A stretch of 64,000 nt of DNA from Rhizophagus clarus (Eukaryota; Glomeromycota; Glomeromycetes; Glomerales; Glomeraceae): contig BLAL01000053.1 in the NCBI GenBank assembly GCA_015698045.1, forward strand, positions 1,304,501 to 1,368,500. Direction: 5' to 3'. Every line of letters starts with the position of its first letter. The first letter of the stretch is position 1. The notes beneath the pieces were generated by a model. It was given only the letters and a program-made list of their open reading frames with translations. It was not told where the DNA came from and searched no databases. A program made the position numbers and the translations under genes. Shown piece by piece: positions 11,106-24,660 of this stretch.

Positions 11106-14100
11106 ACATTATTAAACAAAATTATTGCATATTTATTGAAAGTCTCTTGAAAATACATTATTCCAATATTTCAATATGTTAGACAGGTTATTAAACAATT
11201 TATAAATATTAAGCAAGAAATTATTGAAATAAGAAAGATTGGAAACTTTTTTACAAGTTTGATAAATCATATACCATATAAATCACTCTTTTTAATGATT
11301 ATCAATAAAAAGATGATTTATTTATGACTGGATATATTTTTACATGATTTCATTTAAATATTTCTGAGATGATTGCCTGGCTTTAATTTTCAGGATATAT
11401 ACAATCTTTTATTATGTTATATGATTAGAAAGTTCATAGTTAGAAATAAAGTAGAAGTGCATATTAATTATTGAAAAATTAGAGTTATTTATCTTATTTA
11501 ATTGAAAATTTTCTACATACTTCAGAAATTCATTACTTTTATTTTATATATAAAAAAAGCATGGAAAGAGTGCAATATTGCATTCACCTATTGGAAATTA
11601 ATTGCCAGTGCAAAATTTATGAATTACAATACAATAATAATCATTTTAACAAATTTAACTCTTATGAAATTTAATGATTATTATTTTAAAAAAAAAAACA
11701 ATTATACAGTTTATTCAATAGACAGAATTCTAAATATTGAACAATTTATCAGTGATAGCGTCAAGCCATTTAATATCCTTTAAATATACTACCTTGAAAT
11801 TAATATAATGGGCAAATGGATGAATAAAAGAATTGTGTGCCAGGTCCTTTAATATTGAAATATTATGAAAGTAATTGACTGTTTGCCAATCATGTTAGAA
11901 AATGACATTTAAATAAATCATATTAATACAGCAACTTTAATTTACAAAGCATTGAAAATAATCAATATTATAAAGAAATCAATTATTTAACCTATTAAAT
12001 GGCAGAAAATTTCAGTATTGGGTCCTAGATATAATTTATTATCACATATTCCTAGCTATTTAATCATTTATTATTTAGGAAATCTCAAAACATATACTGA
12101 AAATATGAAAATCATACTCACAGTATATAATTTGCTAATATTTTCATAATTTATATAACAAATATTTTTACTATCACTCCTTGTCATTCTAAATCTAAAA
12201 TATAATTATATTGGCAAAACCATTAAAGAGTTAGATTCACTCAATTCATCTTACCAGAAAGCAGATTGTTTACAAGATGCAAATAGAAATACTTTATTAT
12301 TTGGATAATGTATTATAATACCACATTGTCTTAACAACTCATAGTTAATATTTTATTAATTATCTGTGAAGTACTTGCGCCATTAATAAACATAGTAATG
12401 AGTGAATTGCCTGGAAATCCTGCTGTATGGGATATATCACATGATATTGACCATTAATTAACTTATTAACAATTAACCCCAGGATAATTTAAAAGTAAAT
12501 TGGCTATTTCAATTAAACAAGAAATACCATATAACTAAATAAGCTGAAATATCTCCTGATTCATCAATATCTATAGCAAGACTCACAGCATGATAAATAT
12601 TTTTATGCTGGAATAACCATATAAATTGCACTGTGGCTACAATTAAATAAACTTAAGGATGGAAAATGGCTCCATCAGTTCCATTCTGGCTGAATCCAAA
12701 TCAGAGAAACAACACAAATCATATAATATTAAGTGTTATAGAATTACATAGTAAATTCTTGAATTGAGTAAGTCTGAGAACATCAACTTTTAATTTAAAT
12801 ATAATGATTCAACTTATAGCTAATTTAAGGAATAGAAAATACTTATATATATTCTGTTGGTAAAAATGGGAAGCCAATATTGAATAAAAATGTAATAACA
12901 CAATGCAGAAATTCTTAAACTCCAAACCCACCATATTTTAATAACTTGTTTAAAGTCTTAAGCAGAGATAATTTTACTATTTGTCATTTATTTCACCTCA
13001 CTAATAATGTCAAAACTTATTGATTATCTCATTAATATTTGTTGAATCAAAAAATGATCCTATTTTTCTATAATTAATCGCTTTTGTAAACAAAAACTGG
13101 TGTTCTATAGCGATAACTATCCTATGGAAATATTCACATGAAAAAACTTAAAAATATTATCACAATTTATACCATATTACAAAAGATTATTAATGGCATT
13201 AGGTATTGTATACTGGAAATATGATAATATTTTTTTTTTTCGCAGTACATTTATAATTTTATTAATTATATTCATAGGATATACATATGTTATATAAACT
13301 AACATAATAACTTATAACCCATTTAATAAGATCCCATATGTGTAGAATTTAACTTGGGAAGATTATATGAAAGATGTACTGCTGATTAGCTATTTCACTC
13401 ATGCAAAGAAATATATGTATGCAATAAAATAATACAAGAGTATTTAAATTTGGAAATTCTTTATCTAAATATAACTGAATGTAGCCATTTTACATTTAAG
13501 TTAAACTTTTGGATTATATAGGGGATATGAAGCAGGATATGAGCAATCGAAAATAAGAAATAACAACATGATCAATAAACAATCAAATAGAAGATAAATC
13601 AACAAATCAATAACTAAACCCATTATTAATTTTGTAAATAAGTATCCTTTTATATATGAGCTGTGTGATGGTCTACTTTGAATTATTATTAGATTAACAT
13701 TAATAAACTCAATTGGAAGGATTCCATAGCCAGCCAAAGATTCTGATTTGTGATTATAAAACTTCTGATAATTTTAAAATCATAATTTTTGAAGAAAAAA
13801 TTTTACTACTTCTAAAGGACATAGTGAACTTGAAGATAAATTGGTAAAACTATATTTATTAGATAGTGTGACTATGTATTTCTAACGAATTTTCTCATAA
13901 AGATAGAAATTTGTTATATATTCTGACAATTTATAATATTTTTATTGAGCAGAATAGAAAGTTTATCAATAATTTTAAACTAATAATTGTAAATGGAGTC
14001 AGCTCAAACAAAAATTGATATGGATTGCTTATGAATTAATTCACAATTTCCTATGGGACATCACTCAGGCTGCTGCCATTAAACAAGTGAAGTTTTTTAA

Positions 14101-17100
14101 ACTCTCAATAAATCACTTTACAACCAACTTCTATTCAACAAAACTTTCAAAATGCCATCCTCTAAAGTCTAAAGTTATATGCGAATTATTAATGTCTGAT
14201 TTTATAAAATACCTACTGTCAATAAATATTAATATAAAAAAATAATATTATAATAAGAGATAGTAATTATTTCTTGATATCGATTATTGGAAGTCTCAAT
14301 TAGTTATAACAAAAAAAAACAAAAAATGGATTTTTTGCACATGATATAGGCACAATAATTCCAATTTGAATTTGAATACAATTTAATTAATAAATATTGG
14401 ATTACATGAAAAAGAAAACTAGCTAATAAAAATATCTTTCGTGTATGGGGGTTTACAGAATCACTTTTAACATTAGCCAGATGACAAGAATAATCTTTAT
14501 TTTGTAAATAACTAAATGTAATTTTTATTAAATAAATTACCAATGTGGAAAGAGTTTCCACAACTTGTCGCCCGAACATATGTGACTAGTAATTCATTAA
14601 TAACCAGAAGATTTGGATGTTATTAACAAAAAAAAATTAATGGTTCAAAAAGAAAAAGTAGCTGAAAGATTTGTAGGTCAAAAATAAAGGCAGAAAAAAT
14701 ATAACCAAATAATATAATCATAATTTCATTGATAGATAGATCCTCTAATTTAGAACTAAAATTCCAATGATAATTTAGCATTTAAATAAAATTCTATTGT
14801 TTTTAGAGCTTATTTTATATTACTACTAATCCCAAGAAAAAATATCCAAAAAAGAAAACTTTTTATTAAAATGAAAAATGCATTTTTTAAGTTAATGATT
14901 ATTTATGACGTTATTCAAAATTTAAATAATCAAAGGATTAAACTTCAAACTTTGTTTGATATTACTAAACAGTTTATCTTAAAATGGGATAAAAATCAAA
15001 TAAAGGTGTTAAATTCAATTCTAGACCAATGCCTAGATGAATTATTTTGGATTGACTGGTACACAAAGAAATTAATGAAATCATATTTACTTCTAACAAA
15101 TATTTCCAAACACATACAGTTACCTCATCATTTAGCATATATTTCAAATATAATATTTCATTATCTGAGTTTTGGTCAAAAATCTTAAACTAACATTCCA
15201 ACATTGGTGATTACATACATTTAATTCCATCATTACCGACCAATATTTTGCAATCTAATAACTTGTAAAAGAGCAAATGTGAAACCTACATAATATAACA
15301 GTAATAGAAATTCGTATCTATTGCATAGAAAAAAATTAAGAAAACAATAGAACTTGGTCAAATAGCTGAGGACAACAATATATATCTAAATCTACAAAAA
15401 AAACTAGTTATACTAATACATTAAACATAGAATATTATATTAAATAAGTTATATGATATGACAAGGAATTGCTGTTAAATATATTGAAATCAAAGATAAA
15501 AATTATCTCAATAAAAAACAATAATGTAAATATATTGTTTTATTGTACATTTTTATAATTTTTATGGAATATTTATCATAAATCAAAATTAATTATATTT
15601 AATTATGTTAATTTAGTGTTATATATACAGTATAGTGATGCAGAGAGAATGCAAAATACATTATAACATTAAGAAACAGCAGAATTGAATGGTTAAGACT
15701 TAGCTTTAACAGATGCAAACAATACATCAATAGTTAGATTCGAACAAGAATTAAATCATTATAGAAATCCAGTAAAAGACAAGTCAAATAAATCTGTAGC
15801 ATAGCAAGTCCTCTGATTGCTTACCAAAGACTACAAGAACCTAAGGTATAAGATAATCTATTTCATGTAATTTGTATAGGCAAAATGATCAGTTAACAGT
15901 GCATATTTAGTCTTTTTGAAAAAAAATACACTTTCTTGTTTCCTATATTTTTAATATAAAATCCACAGTATTTTATTTTTTCTTCAAAATTTTTTATTTT
16001 TTTTTTACTTTTTATAAAATATTATATTAAACATGCAATAAGCACAAATACTGAAGCCTTACAGAAACAAGTACCTTTCAGGTCCTACTAAAGATAAATA
16101 TAAAAACATTCAACATTTTAAAGAAATATGCTTATATTTACGGAACCTTAACTGATTTTACACTGATTTAAATATCCAGCTCTTTTGTCTATAATATCAA
16201 ACTGAAAGAACTAAAGATATACAAGCAATGGTCAACTTGGCTACCATGATGTACCTATATGCTGGTTTACTAGTTTCTGAACCTTTCAAAGTTCTGCCTT
16301 TGCATTCACAACTTCCCTGATTGTATTTTACCAAACAAATTTGATACAGGAACAAGTCAAACAACCTTCATAATTAATAAAAGTCAACGGGTCAAGAGTT
16401 TCAATTTCATCAAAACACCAAATAGCAAAAGATGATTAATAGAATACTTCAAAAAGTTGGATTATATGGAATGTGTACAATTGCTTAACTTTACAATTGA
16501 AACTTTCAAGTGATCAAAAAGCATCAGCCATCACATACCAAAGAAGATTGGCATAAACTAAAAGTTCAGTTCAAAGTGTCTAGAAATGAGCAGGGATCCA
16601 AAGTGCTTTCAAAAATCTATACTTTAAATACTAAAAAGAATAAGAAAAAGAACTTGCTTTCTGAATCTGCTACCAAGAAGAAACCATAATTTTTAAAAAG
16701 TCCACCAGTATTCTACCTCTCATGATATATCCAAAAATAATAGACTGGCAGATTTATTGTTGTATGTACTAAGTTTAATAGTACTTGGTGACAAAGGAGA
16801 TGTTAGAAAAGGCTGCAGTTCCAATAGATAATCCTTACCCATTTCCCTTTTATATTTTTTCTACTCAACAAACATCACTATTGAATACCTTTTTCCTAAT
16901 ATCACCTCTCATCTTCAACCTTATAATCAAAGTATAATTAATATATTTAAGGTAATATTAATGTAATGACCAGTCCATAACATTAAAATAAATAAATGAA
17001 TAGATAAATATATTTTAAGATCAGTTTTCTGGTTGTCTATTGGGTATAAATGTTAGAAAATGGTAAGCAGATATGTTTATAGATAAATGATGATCTTTAT

Positions 17101-18294
17101 TGTTATATGATATTTAGTTACAATTATCTTTCATACTGACTCAAGCGGTGCTCTGTATGATTAATTGTCAACTAAAATTGTACAACAATAAAAATATAAC
17201 AAATTAATTCTATAATACTAAAACTAAACATAAAGTTCTTAACTAAATTCTTAATCACTTTTCTTTTTCACTAAAATTCTTGACTGTTTAACTCTTATTT
17301 ATATACAAACAAAAATATATCAAATTTATCTAATAAATCTAACATAATAAATATGACAAATATAACAAATATGTTAGATATTTCCAATATGTCAGCTATG
17401 TGCAACATATCTAACATATCCAATTATCTGACATCAACAATATTTCAAACATTAATCAATATTACATGATCAATCTACTCGTAACAATATTGTTTTTTTG
17501 AACTGATGAATGGTTTATAGATTAATTATATTAGATTAGAATAGTTATTTTAATTTTGTAATAAAATAGCCTATAATGTACTGTAGAAAAAAAAAAGAAT
17601 TTATTAATATAAAATTATGTATAAATGGATTATAAAGTGAACCAAATACTTTAATATAAGCATTATTAAAAATTTTTTGAAAGTATTAATTAAATTGAAA
17701 AATAATGAAAAAGGAAGAGCCAATTGTGTATAGAATATTTAAATATATGATTCTTACTTACAGTAATTATTATAAGGATCAAGAAAGAAATATTCTTTGC
17801 ATCATTATATTTGAACTAACTATCAAGTAAACATTTTTATCAAATTAATTCAAATATATGGAGTTAATCAATTTTATAAAAGCAATGCTATTAAACTTAG
17901 TATATTCTGTAATTTTGCACTTATGCTCTATTCAAAAACAGATGCAATAAATACTGCAAGCTAATATTTTATAAGTAAAGATAATCTTTATTGTTGTAAA
18001 TATATAAAATTTAATACTCATCAAAAATGGATCCAGTTGATTGAGTGTTATCACTTTAACAAAATACAAAAAGTGCCAATTGACAACTGCTAGAGAAGTC
18101 TCTATAAATGGATGATTATATTTGCTCACCGATGTTGACCAGACTTTGTAGGGCCATGGTTACAGAAAGGAGATATAAATTTCTGGGGCTCTGTAAATTA
18201 AATAAGTTTAAATAAGACCAATGGTATTCAGAATGTGCTGGATGCTAAGATATCGGACAAAGAGTTAGCAGCCTTTAGCATATCTTATGATGGA
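11106..18294. other. Seven-kilobase gene desert with faint transposon scraps
   Basis: No convincing gene. A LINE-like 3' tail of AAATA repeats occurs near 16985. Short open pieces (for example 33 codons from about 15703, and a hydrophobic piece near 16230) look like residues of older elements but could not be assigned. The AT-rich frames at 13501-13737, 14304-14579 and 14871-15188 have no recognised motif. Confidence 0.35.
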
Positions 18295-18302
18295 GGAATG
18301 GA

Positions 18303-19831
18303 AGGACCCAGAAATATACATATAGGGGTAGGGTCTATCAATGCGTCGTCATCATAGTGGAGTTGGACGGGGTAAGGTTTTGATTTGCGTATAATTTAGG
18401 AGATTTTTGTCCATAGTAAGGTCATTAGATTGCGTATTTTTATCAAAAATTTTTATATGTAAAAGATTTAATTTGCGTATTTTGACCTATATTTTTATTT
18501 GGCTGATCATATATACTGTTGTAGAAAATTATTCGATATGCTAAAATACGATTTATCAATCATAAAATTTACAATTTTATAGTTTTAAATTTTTTTTTTT
18601 TTAAAAGATTTTTTTATCGGTTTTTATAACCGAAATTTTTTTTTTAATATTTAATATTTTTTATCGGTTTTATAAACTGAATTTTTTTTTAATATTTATA
18701 TTATTAGTAACCGAATTTTTTTTTAAAAAAAGATTTTTTATAAACCGAACCTTTTTCTTTTCCACTGATTTAAAAAAATAAAAAAAAAAACTATTTATAA
18801 AAAAAAAGTACTAGGTACTACTGAAGTATAAATTGGAACTAACGGACTCTTGCAAATATGGTGAGTTAAGTGTAAGAAGCAGAATTCAATGTTAATAAAA
18901 TTTTACTAACATTCCTTTTAGTTTTTTAGTACCTACATAATCAAGATTATTCTATTTTTTATAGCTTATTACATTGGTAAGTTTCAAATTTTTAGGAATT
19001 TTATCAAAAAATGCTTACTAATGTTTTATAATTTCTTTTTTATAGATTTCAGAATTCGATCAGAACTTGGAATTCGAGACGGGTAAGTATTTCTATAAGG
19101 AGATAAGCGGGTTTGATTTTTTATGTATTAAAGAGTATTTACTAACATTCTTTAACTTCTCTTTTGTAGATTTTGAAGTAAAATTTGGAATTCGAGACGG
19201 TTAAGTATTCTAAAAGCGGGGGGGGTGCGAGTTTGAATAAAGCGTTTGCTAACTTCTCTTTTTTGCGGAATTTAGACTAGAACTTGGAATAATTCAAGAT
19301 AGGTGAGTATTTCTAAAGGAAGAAGGAGTGGGTTTATATAAGAACACTCACTAATATCCTTTAACATCTCTTTTTGTAGATTTTGAACTGGAACTTCAAA
19401 TTGGAATTTAAACATATTGTAGGAATGAACTTTCAAATATAAATATCAAAAAAAAAAAAATAATAATAAATTTTTTTCTAATTATAAAGCTATCTAAATT
19501 CGTATACAAATATTGTTAAAATATAATACATTTCATTATATTTCGTTAACATAACATAAAGAGAAACAAATATAATTTTTTTTTTTTTAATAAAAAAAAG
19601 ACCGATATCAAACTGCAGATTATAGAAACTATATCATATGATATACTGCATTTTGCTGAATTAATTAATAATTGAAAATTTTAAGGTCTGAAATTTTATT
19701 TGCATATTTTTGCGGTATTTTCAATATCAGGTGTCAAATTTGCGTACCGTTCATATAAAAAACCCTTGCGTACAGCTCATAGTAAAATTTTCTTTCATCA
19801 CCTGACCCCTATATATATATTTCTGGGTCCT
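18303..19831. mobile_element. hAT-like non-autonomous element, 8-bp target duplication
   Basis: The 26-bp ends at 18303-18328 and 19806-19831 are inverted repeats with one mismatch and begin AGGACCCAG. They are flanked directly by an identical 8-bp duplication, GGAATGGA, at 18295-18302 and 19832-19839. An 8-bp duplication with short inverted repeats is the hAT signature. The 1,529-bp interior encodes no transposase. Instead it holds A/T-rich arms with several TTTATCGGTTT-like repeats (18590-18760) and the splice-signal array at 18860-19420. The clean target duplication suggests fairly recent insertion. Confidence 0.85.
18860..19425 (+). repeat. Array of mini-exons with donor, branch-site and acceptor signals
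   Basis: Mini-exon-like blocks at 19046-19082, 19170-19200, 19269-19302 and from 19380 share the core AACTTGGAATTCGAGACGG in degenerate form. Each is preceded by a pyrimidine tract ending TTTTGTAG or TATAG (one decayed to GCGG) and followed by GTAAGTATT or GTGAGTATT (one decayed to TTAAGTATT). In the 68-87-nt spacers a TTTACTAACATTC-like branch site sits 20-30 nt before the acceptor. A leading unit with ATG-GTGAGT starts near 18859. The spacing of units is 99-124 bp. Whether any of it is transcribed or spliced is unknown. Confidence 0.7.
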
Positions 19832-19839
19832 GGAATGGA

Positions 19840-20231
19840 TGCGTTTAAAGAAAGACAATGAAGAATTGGCCAAAATAAGATGAAATAATTATGAAATCTT
19901 CAGGAAGAATTCAAGATTAACAAGACGTGTGGTTCTAAGTTGTCATGTGAATTACGCTTATTGGATGACAAAGTCAATGCATTTAAGAAAAGAACTAAGG
20001 ATAGGGGCGAATCATTATAAAGATCAAAATATATCGCAAAAAGTGTTAGCAGTTCTAGATCTGTTAGTGAGTATATTTTGAATTATATATATGATTAATG
20101 TCTTATTTAGAATAATTGTATATAGTTTGTAGATAGTTTTTAGATAGGTTTCACTTAAAATATAGTGATTTATATGTATAGATATATATGTTATACATCT
20201 AAGTTAAAGCCCTACTAAATGAATAGTAGTA
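19840..20231. other. Flanking relic sequence, no gene
   Basis: Continuation of the host sequence split by the hAT-like insertion. A coding-like flavour is present but with frequent stops, and no family was recognised. Confidence 0.3.
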
Positions 20232-20467
20232 GCCTTTGACACTCATAATAAAGAAAAAAAATAAAATAAAATAAAATTTAATACACTAATATGATATTAT
20301 AACTATGCATTGCCTATTCTAAATATTAGTACTCAATGGATTATAACAGTTGCATTTGACATTCATAATAAAGAAAAAAAAAAATAAAATAAAATATACA
20401 ATAATATGATATTACAACTATGCATTGCCTATTCTAAATATTAGTACTAAATGGATTATAACAATGT
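20232..20467. repeat. Tandem duplication, period 120 bp, two copies
   Basis: Copy 1 is 20232-20351 and copy 2 is 20352-20467. Both contain CTCATAATAAAG-like sequence, a run of AAAAT repeats, and ATGCATTGCCTATTCTAAAT. Differences lie mostly in the length of the A-rich run. Confidence 0.8.
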
Positions 20468-22361
20468 AACAATTATGCAAAATTATAAATGAATATAGTG
20501 AAGTTTTTAGCTTTATATTTTAGAATTTTTTGCAAATCTCTCCTTTGTATTATAGATTTTTTTTTGTAAATCTCTTTAAAAGCATAAATAAATTTGGAGG
20601 CAAAATGGAATTTCTGATAAAGAAAATTATATATAATAAGTATAAAAAGATTATTATAGTCCATAAACACAGGAAATTATAATAATGAATGATTGTGTGG
20701 TTTAAAAACAAATTTTAACTAAAATAAAACAAAAATACTGTAATGAATCTCAAAAAAAAATATTAGCAAAAGCTATAGCGATTTTGTGTAAATGCAATAA
20801 TATATCTTACAATAAAGTATCAGAAAAAGTTAAAATTCTCTTCATTGTTATTTCTTTATAACACCTTTATAAATTTTTTTTTGGCATTTTCTATAAGAAA
20901 TTAAACTATTGTATTTTTTGATTTTTACTAATAACTTTAGTATTTAAGAATTTTATTTTATAGATATTTGTCATATTTTCATTTCTTATTTTATGTTGAC
21001 ATTTATTTATAAAATAAAATTATTACATGATTATATAAGCAAAATATCATTAAAGTTAATATGCTTTAAAAGTTACAAAAAAAAAAAAAAAAAAAAAAAA
21101 TTCCAATTAGATAAATATTGCTTCAAATTAACATAATTTACAATCATAGATTTTTGGTTAAATTCAGAATTTATATTTAAGTAATTTTAGTAATAATCTT
21201 CAAAAAAAGTAAATTTTAAGTTTTACAGTATTTTGCAATTTTATAAGATTTTATTAGTTTTGATATCAGTTAAATAAGATATTGACCTAAAATTATTATT
21301 GTAAATAATGTGTAAAAAGTTGTTTAATATAAGTTTATTATTCTAACAATCTTTTTACTAAATTCATTAATAAATTTTTTATAATAATTGCTTAGCTAAA
21401 ATATACTTATAAATCTCACTGCTCAGAAGGTTAAATTTTTTCATTTTTGAAACAAAAAATGAAATTAATTAAAAAATATTTAAAATTTAAAAGATAAACT
21501 AATACTCGCTAGTATTGGCAGTAAACTGGAAACATTTTTTAGTCCTCTGAGAAAGTAGAATAAATTTGTCATTTAGTTATTGGAAGAAAACTTTCCAACC
21601 TAGCCAATCAATTTAGCAGAAGTATATTCTATATATTTATTAATAAAAGTATGGAATTTATTTGGTATCAAGAGTTATCACCATACAACTAATACAAATA
21701 AAATATATAGTATATAATTAGTTAATAGTATAAATTATTGGAATGCTGCTAAGGTATACATAATATCCATTTCAAACTAATAAGTAAAGTCGATTTCCAG
21801 GCATATAAATTAAATAAATGCACCAAGTTTGATACTTACATACCACTCACAGTGCAAAAAATGAAAATAAAGAATAAAAATAAAATACAATGAAATAAAG
21901 ATAAAATATAGAAAATAAAGTAATAAAAAAAATAAAATAAAATAAAAAACAGCTCATATAATATTTGTTATTACAAAGCAAATGTTTGTAGATTTAATTC
22001 TTTCTAATTTGAATTACTCTTATCAGAAATTATAATATTGTCAATATAAATCAAGTTGATGATGTATTGGAATCTGTACGTAAATCCACTGAGCATAGAT
22101 TTTATAATGATATAGTAAACGTCGCTAGTGTTATGTTTGAAAGTTGCTGAAGAATTACTTGATTAAAGAATATTTTTTTTATTTGCTCTTTAAGATAATA
22201 TTGATAGTCAATAAAAATTTTATTAACGAATCATTGCAATCGCGCATAATTATAAATTAAATTAAAATATTTATTAAAAGTAATATATTTCTAGAAACCG
22301 CTCTGATGATGGGCAATTGTTTATTGAAAATATTTAATTACTTTATAAATTTTTTTTTTAG
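20468..22361. other. Gene-poor AT-rich region
   Basis: Includes a poly-A run near 21078-21101 and an AAAATA-rich stretch near 21860-21950. No gene recognised. Confidence 0.4.
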
Positions 22362-23825
22362 TTAATCTTTAACTACTTGAAATACTTCATACTCATCAAC
22401 TTCAAAATTTCTTGGAATATTAATATTAGAATAAGAATTTGACACAGAACTCCATTTTCCTTCCCCATTCATTGATAAATCATTACTACCATTAGAGAAA
22501 TACCCAAAAAGTGGTCCCCAATCACCATTACATTGAATAGAATATTTTGCATTTGTTACTGTGCCTAATTTACCGGTATCAATATTTTTATAATCATCAA
22601 ATGAAAATATAAAGCTATCTGTAGTATTATAAGTTTTATTCCCTTCCCAATCTAAGGGATTATATCCTCCAACTATTTGATTTGTATTTTTAATTTTTGC
22701 TACAACAACTGTCGCTCCTTTATTATCACATTTAGCGTGAAAGGAAGTAGCACTAAATCCATCTCGACTTCCACGTAAAATAAGTTTGAATTTATATGGA
22801 ATCGTTCCTATGATTACAACTTTTTTGTCTATCCAACTTGTTAATAATGTAAAATGTTTTCTATTAATAATATTTATATTACATTTACGTGAAGGTAAAG
22901 AACCTATTTGTATTGTTTGAGAAAACAAATGATATCGTAAGATTTCATGTCTTAGCTTTTTTGATAACAAATCTTCATAAGGTATTATCCTATCAAAGTA
23001 TTCTTTTGAGTCAATATCATGAAACCTAATTAATGGAATGAATCTTGACATTGCTACTTCCATTAAAACACATTCTTCTCTTGTCCATTCAGAAGGATCT
23101 TTATTAATAGTAGGATGTTGTGCATGAGCCCATCTAATCAAGCTCTTCCATAATTCGATTTCATTCATCATAAGATCATCTCGTTGAAGTAATAACTCTA
23201 ATAAATCCGCTGATAAATTCAAAACTTCGTCATCTCTAAATAAAATATCTGGATGTTGACAAATTGTTTCTAAACAACTATCCTTAAGTGTTACAAAAGA
23301 CTCATGCTGAAAAGTAATTTCAAGGATCCCAACGGGATCATCATTTAAAATTTTTTTTTGATTATTGATTAAAAATTCCTGAACGTGTTCACAAAGCATT
23401 TGTAACCCAAGTTCATCTGTAGCAATTAATAAGTTTAACACATCTGATCCATTCTTGTCGTTTAAATCAATTTGACCACAATAGAGATATCTATTAATTT
23501 ATTACAATATGAAAGTAATTTAGATATTTATGATATTTGATAATTATTAAATAACAAATCGATGAATACCTGAGAATAGTTCAAAGGTATATGGTAAAAT
23601 GTTGGATTTCTTAAAAATATATTTGCCATTTTCTTTCTCTGCCCAATTATTAGAAAATGCAGCACGAAAATAATTTGACTGACAACAAAGTATAATTGAA
23701 TGAGCGTGAATTTCTTTTTGATTCGGTTCTTCACCAGCGTATATGATAACATCATAATTTTCTTTTGTTTCAAAAAGTTGTTCAAGATTTTTCAAAATTT
23801 CCAAATGTAATTTCGATTCCATCAT
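22362..23825 (-). pseudogene. BTB-BACK-TLDc gene with a one-base deletion at the exon 1 end
   Basis: Exon 1 (23825-23570) encodes a BTB domain (YDVIIYAG, HAHSIILCCQSNYFRAAF). Exon 2 (23490-22362) encodes the rest of the BTB (YLYCGQIDL), BACK (LLLQRDDL, FIPLIRFHDI) and a well-preserved TLDc (RGSRDGF, VGGYNPLDWEG, DSFIFSFDDYK, IPRNFEVDEYEVFQVV). In the three single-BTB relatives here, 14 nt separate the conserved Phe codon from the donor (phase 2). Here there are 13, so exon 1 ends in phase 1 and the splice to the phase-2 exon 2 would reach a stop after about ten codons. Both splice sites look normal (AG-GTATTC donor, AATAG acceptor, 79-nt intron). Either the copy is newly inactivated, or this is a sequencing or assembly error; the rest of the gene is intact. 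Confidence 0.75.
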
Positions 23826-24660
23826 TAAATACAGGTCAGAAAACGATCAATGTTTGTATATATATCATTTTAAAATGATCAACATATGGACCCCCCAAAA
23901 AAAGGACTTCGGATAGTACCGTGTAAATTGACCCTGAAATCTTGTCGATCTCTTCCGCCATGCTTGCGCCCTCGCGCATAAAAACTTTTTTAGCTTTTTT
24001 AGTTAACTATACTGCCTCAGTATAACTGTATAAGGGTCCCCATTTAGTTGCTGACAAATTTCAAGATTGGAGTTGGCGCAAGATCTACTAACCCAAAAAT
24101 CGGGACAGTATTGAAACATTACCCATAACCTTCACTTTCTTATTGTTCATTATATTTTTGAAAATTATTTTTCTTTATCAGTTAAAGAGATTAATTACCT
24201 GTTGGACTGTGAGCGTCAAATATAATATGACGAATCTATAAAATAATAAAATCATCGTATTAATTATTTATTAAAAATGATTTATGTTTTAAATATAGGA
24301 TTAAAAAAATTTCTTTTATTTAATTGCAATATAAGTGTTATACAAAAATTGAAAGTATTTTTATAAATGCTCAAAATTTTGAACATAAATAGTTTTTTTT
24401 TATAAGTTGTGAATCATAAAATTAGTGAAAGAAAAGAATAAAGGTTTAAGCCTAATCCTTTTAGGCCCTTGTTTAATTTATACTGAAATATTTATTTGAC
24501 TTACAAACAAGGAATCTTATTATATTTTGTTTGCTTATCATAATTCAATTGGGTATTTTGGTTATTAAAAATTATACTTAGAAAAATATCCTGAAGAAAT
24601 GTTTTCATTACCAATGTATTTTTAGTAGTTTCATCCTTTTACTGGAAATTCTTGTTGAAA
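23826..24660. other. Intergenic, nothing recognised
   Basis: Contains a moderately GC-rich patch (23885-24120) with short inverted pieces around CTTGCGCC, possibly an old repeat end. No gene seen. Confidence 0.35.

Noticed and set aside
15622-17764. Other TACAGTA words in the gene desert
   Set aside because: In AT-rich DNA this 7-mer is expected several times by chance; without a coding frame to measure against, no insertion can be shown.
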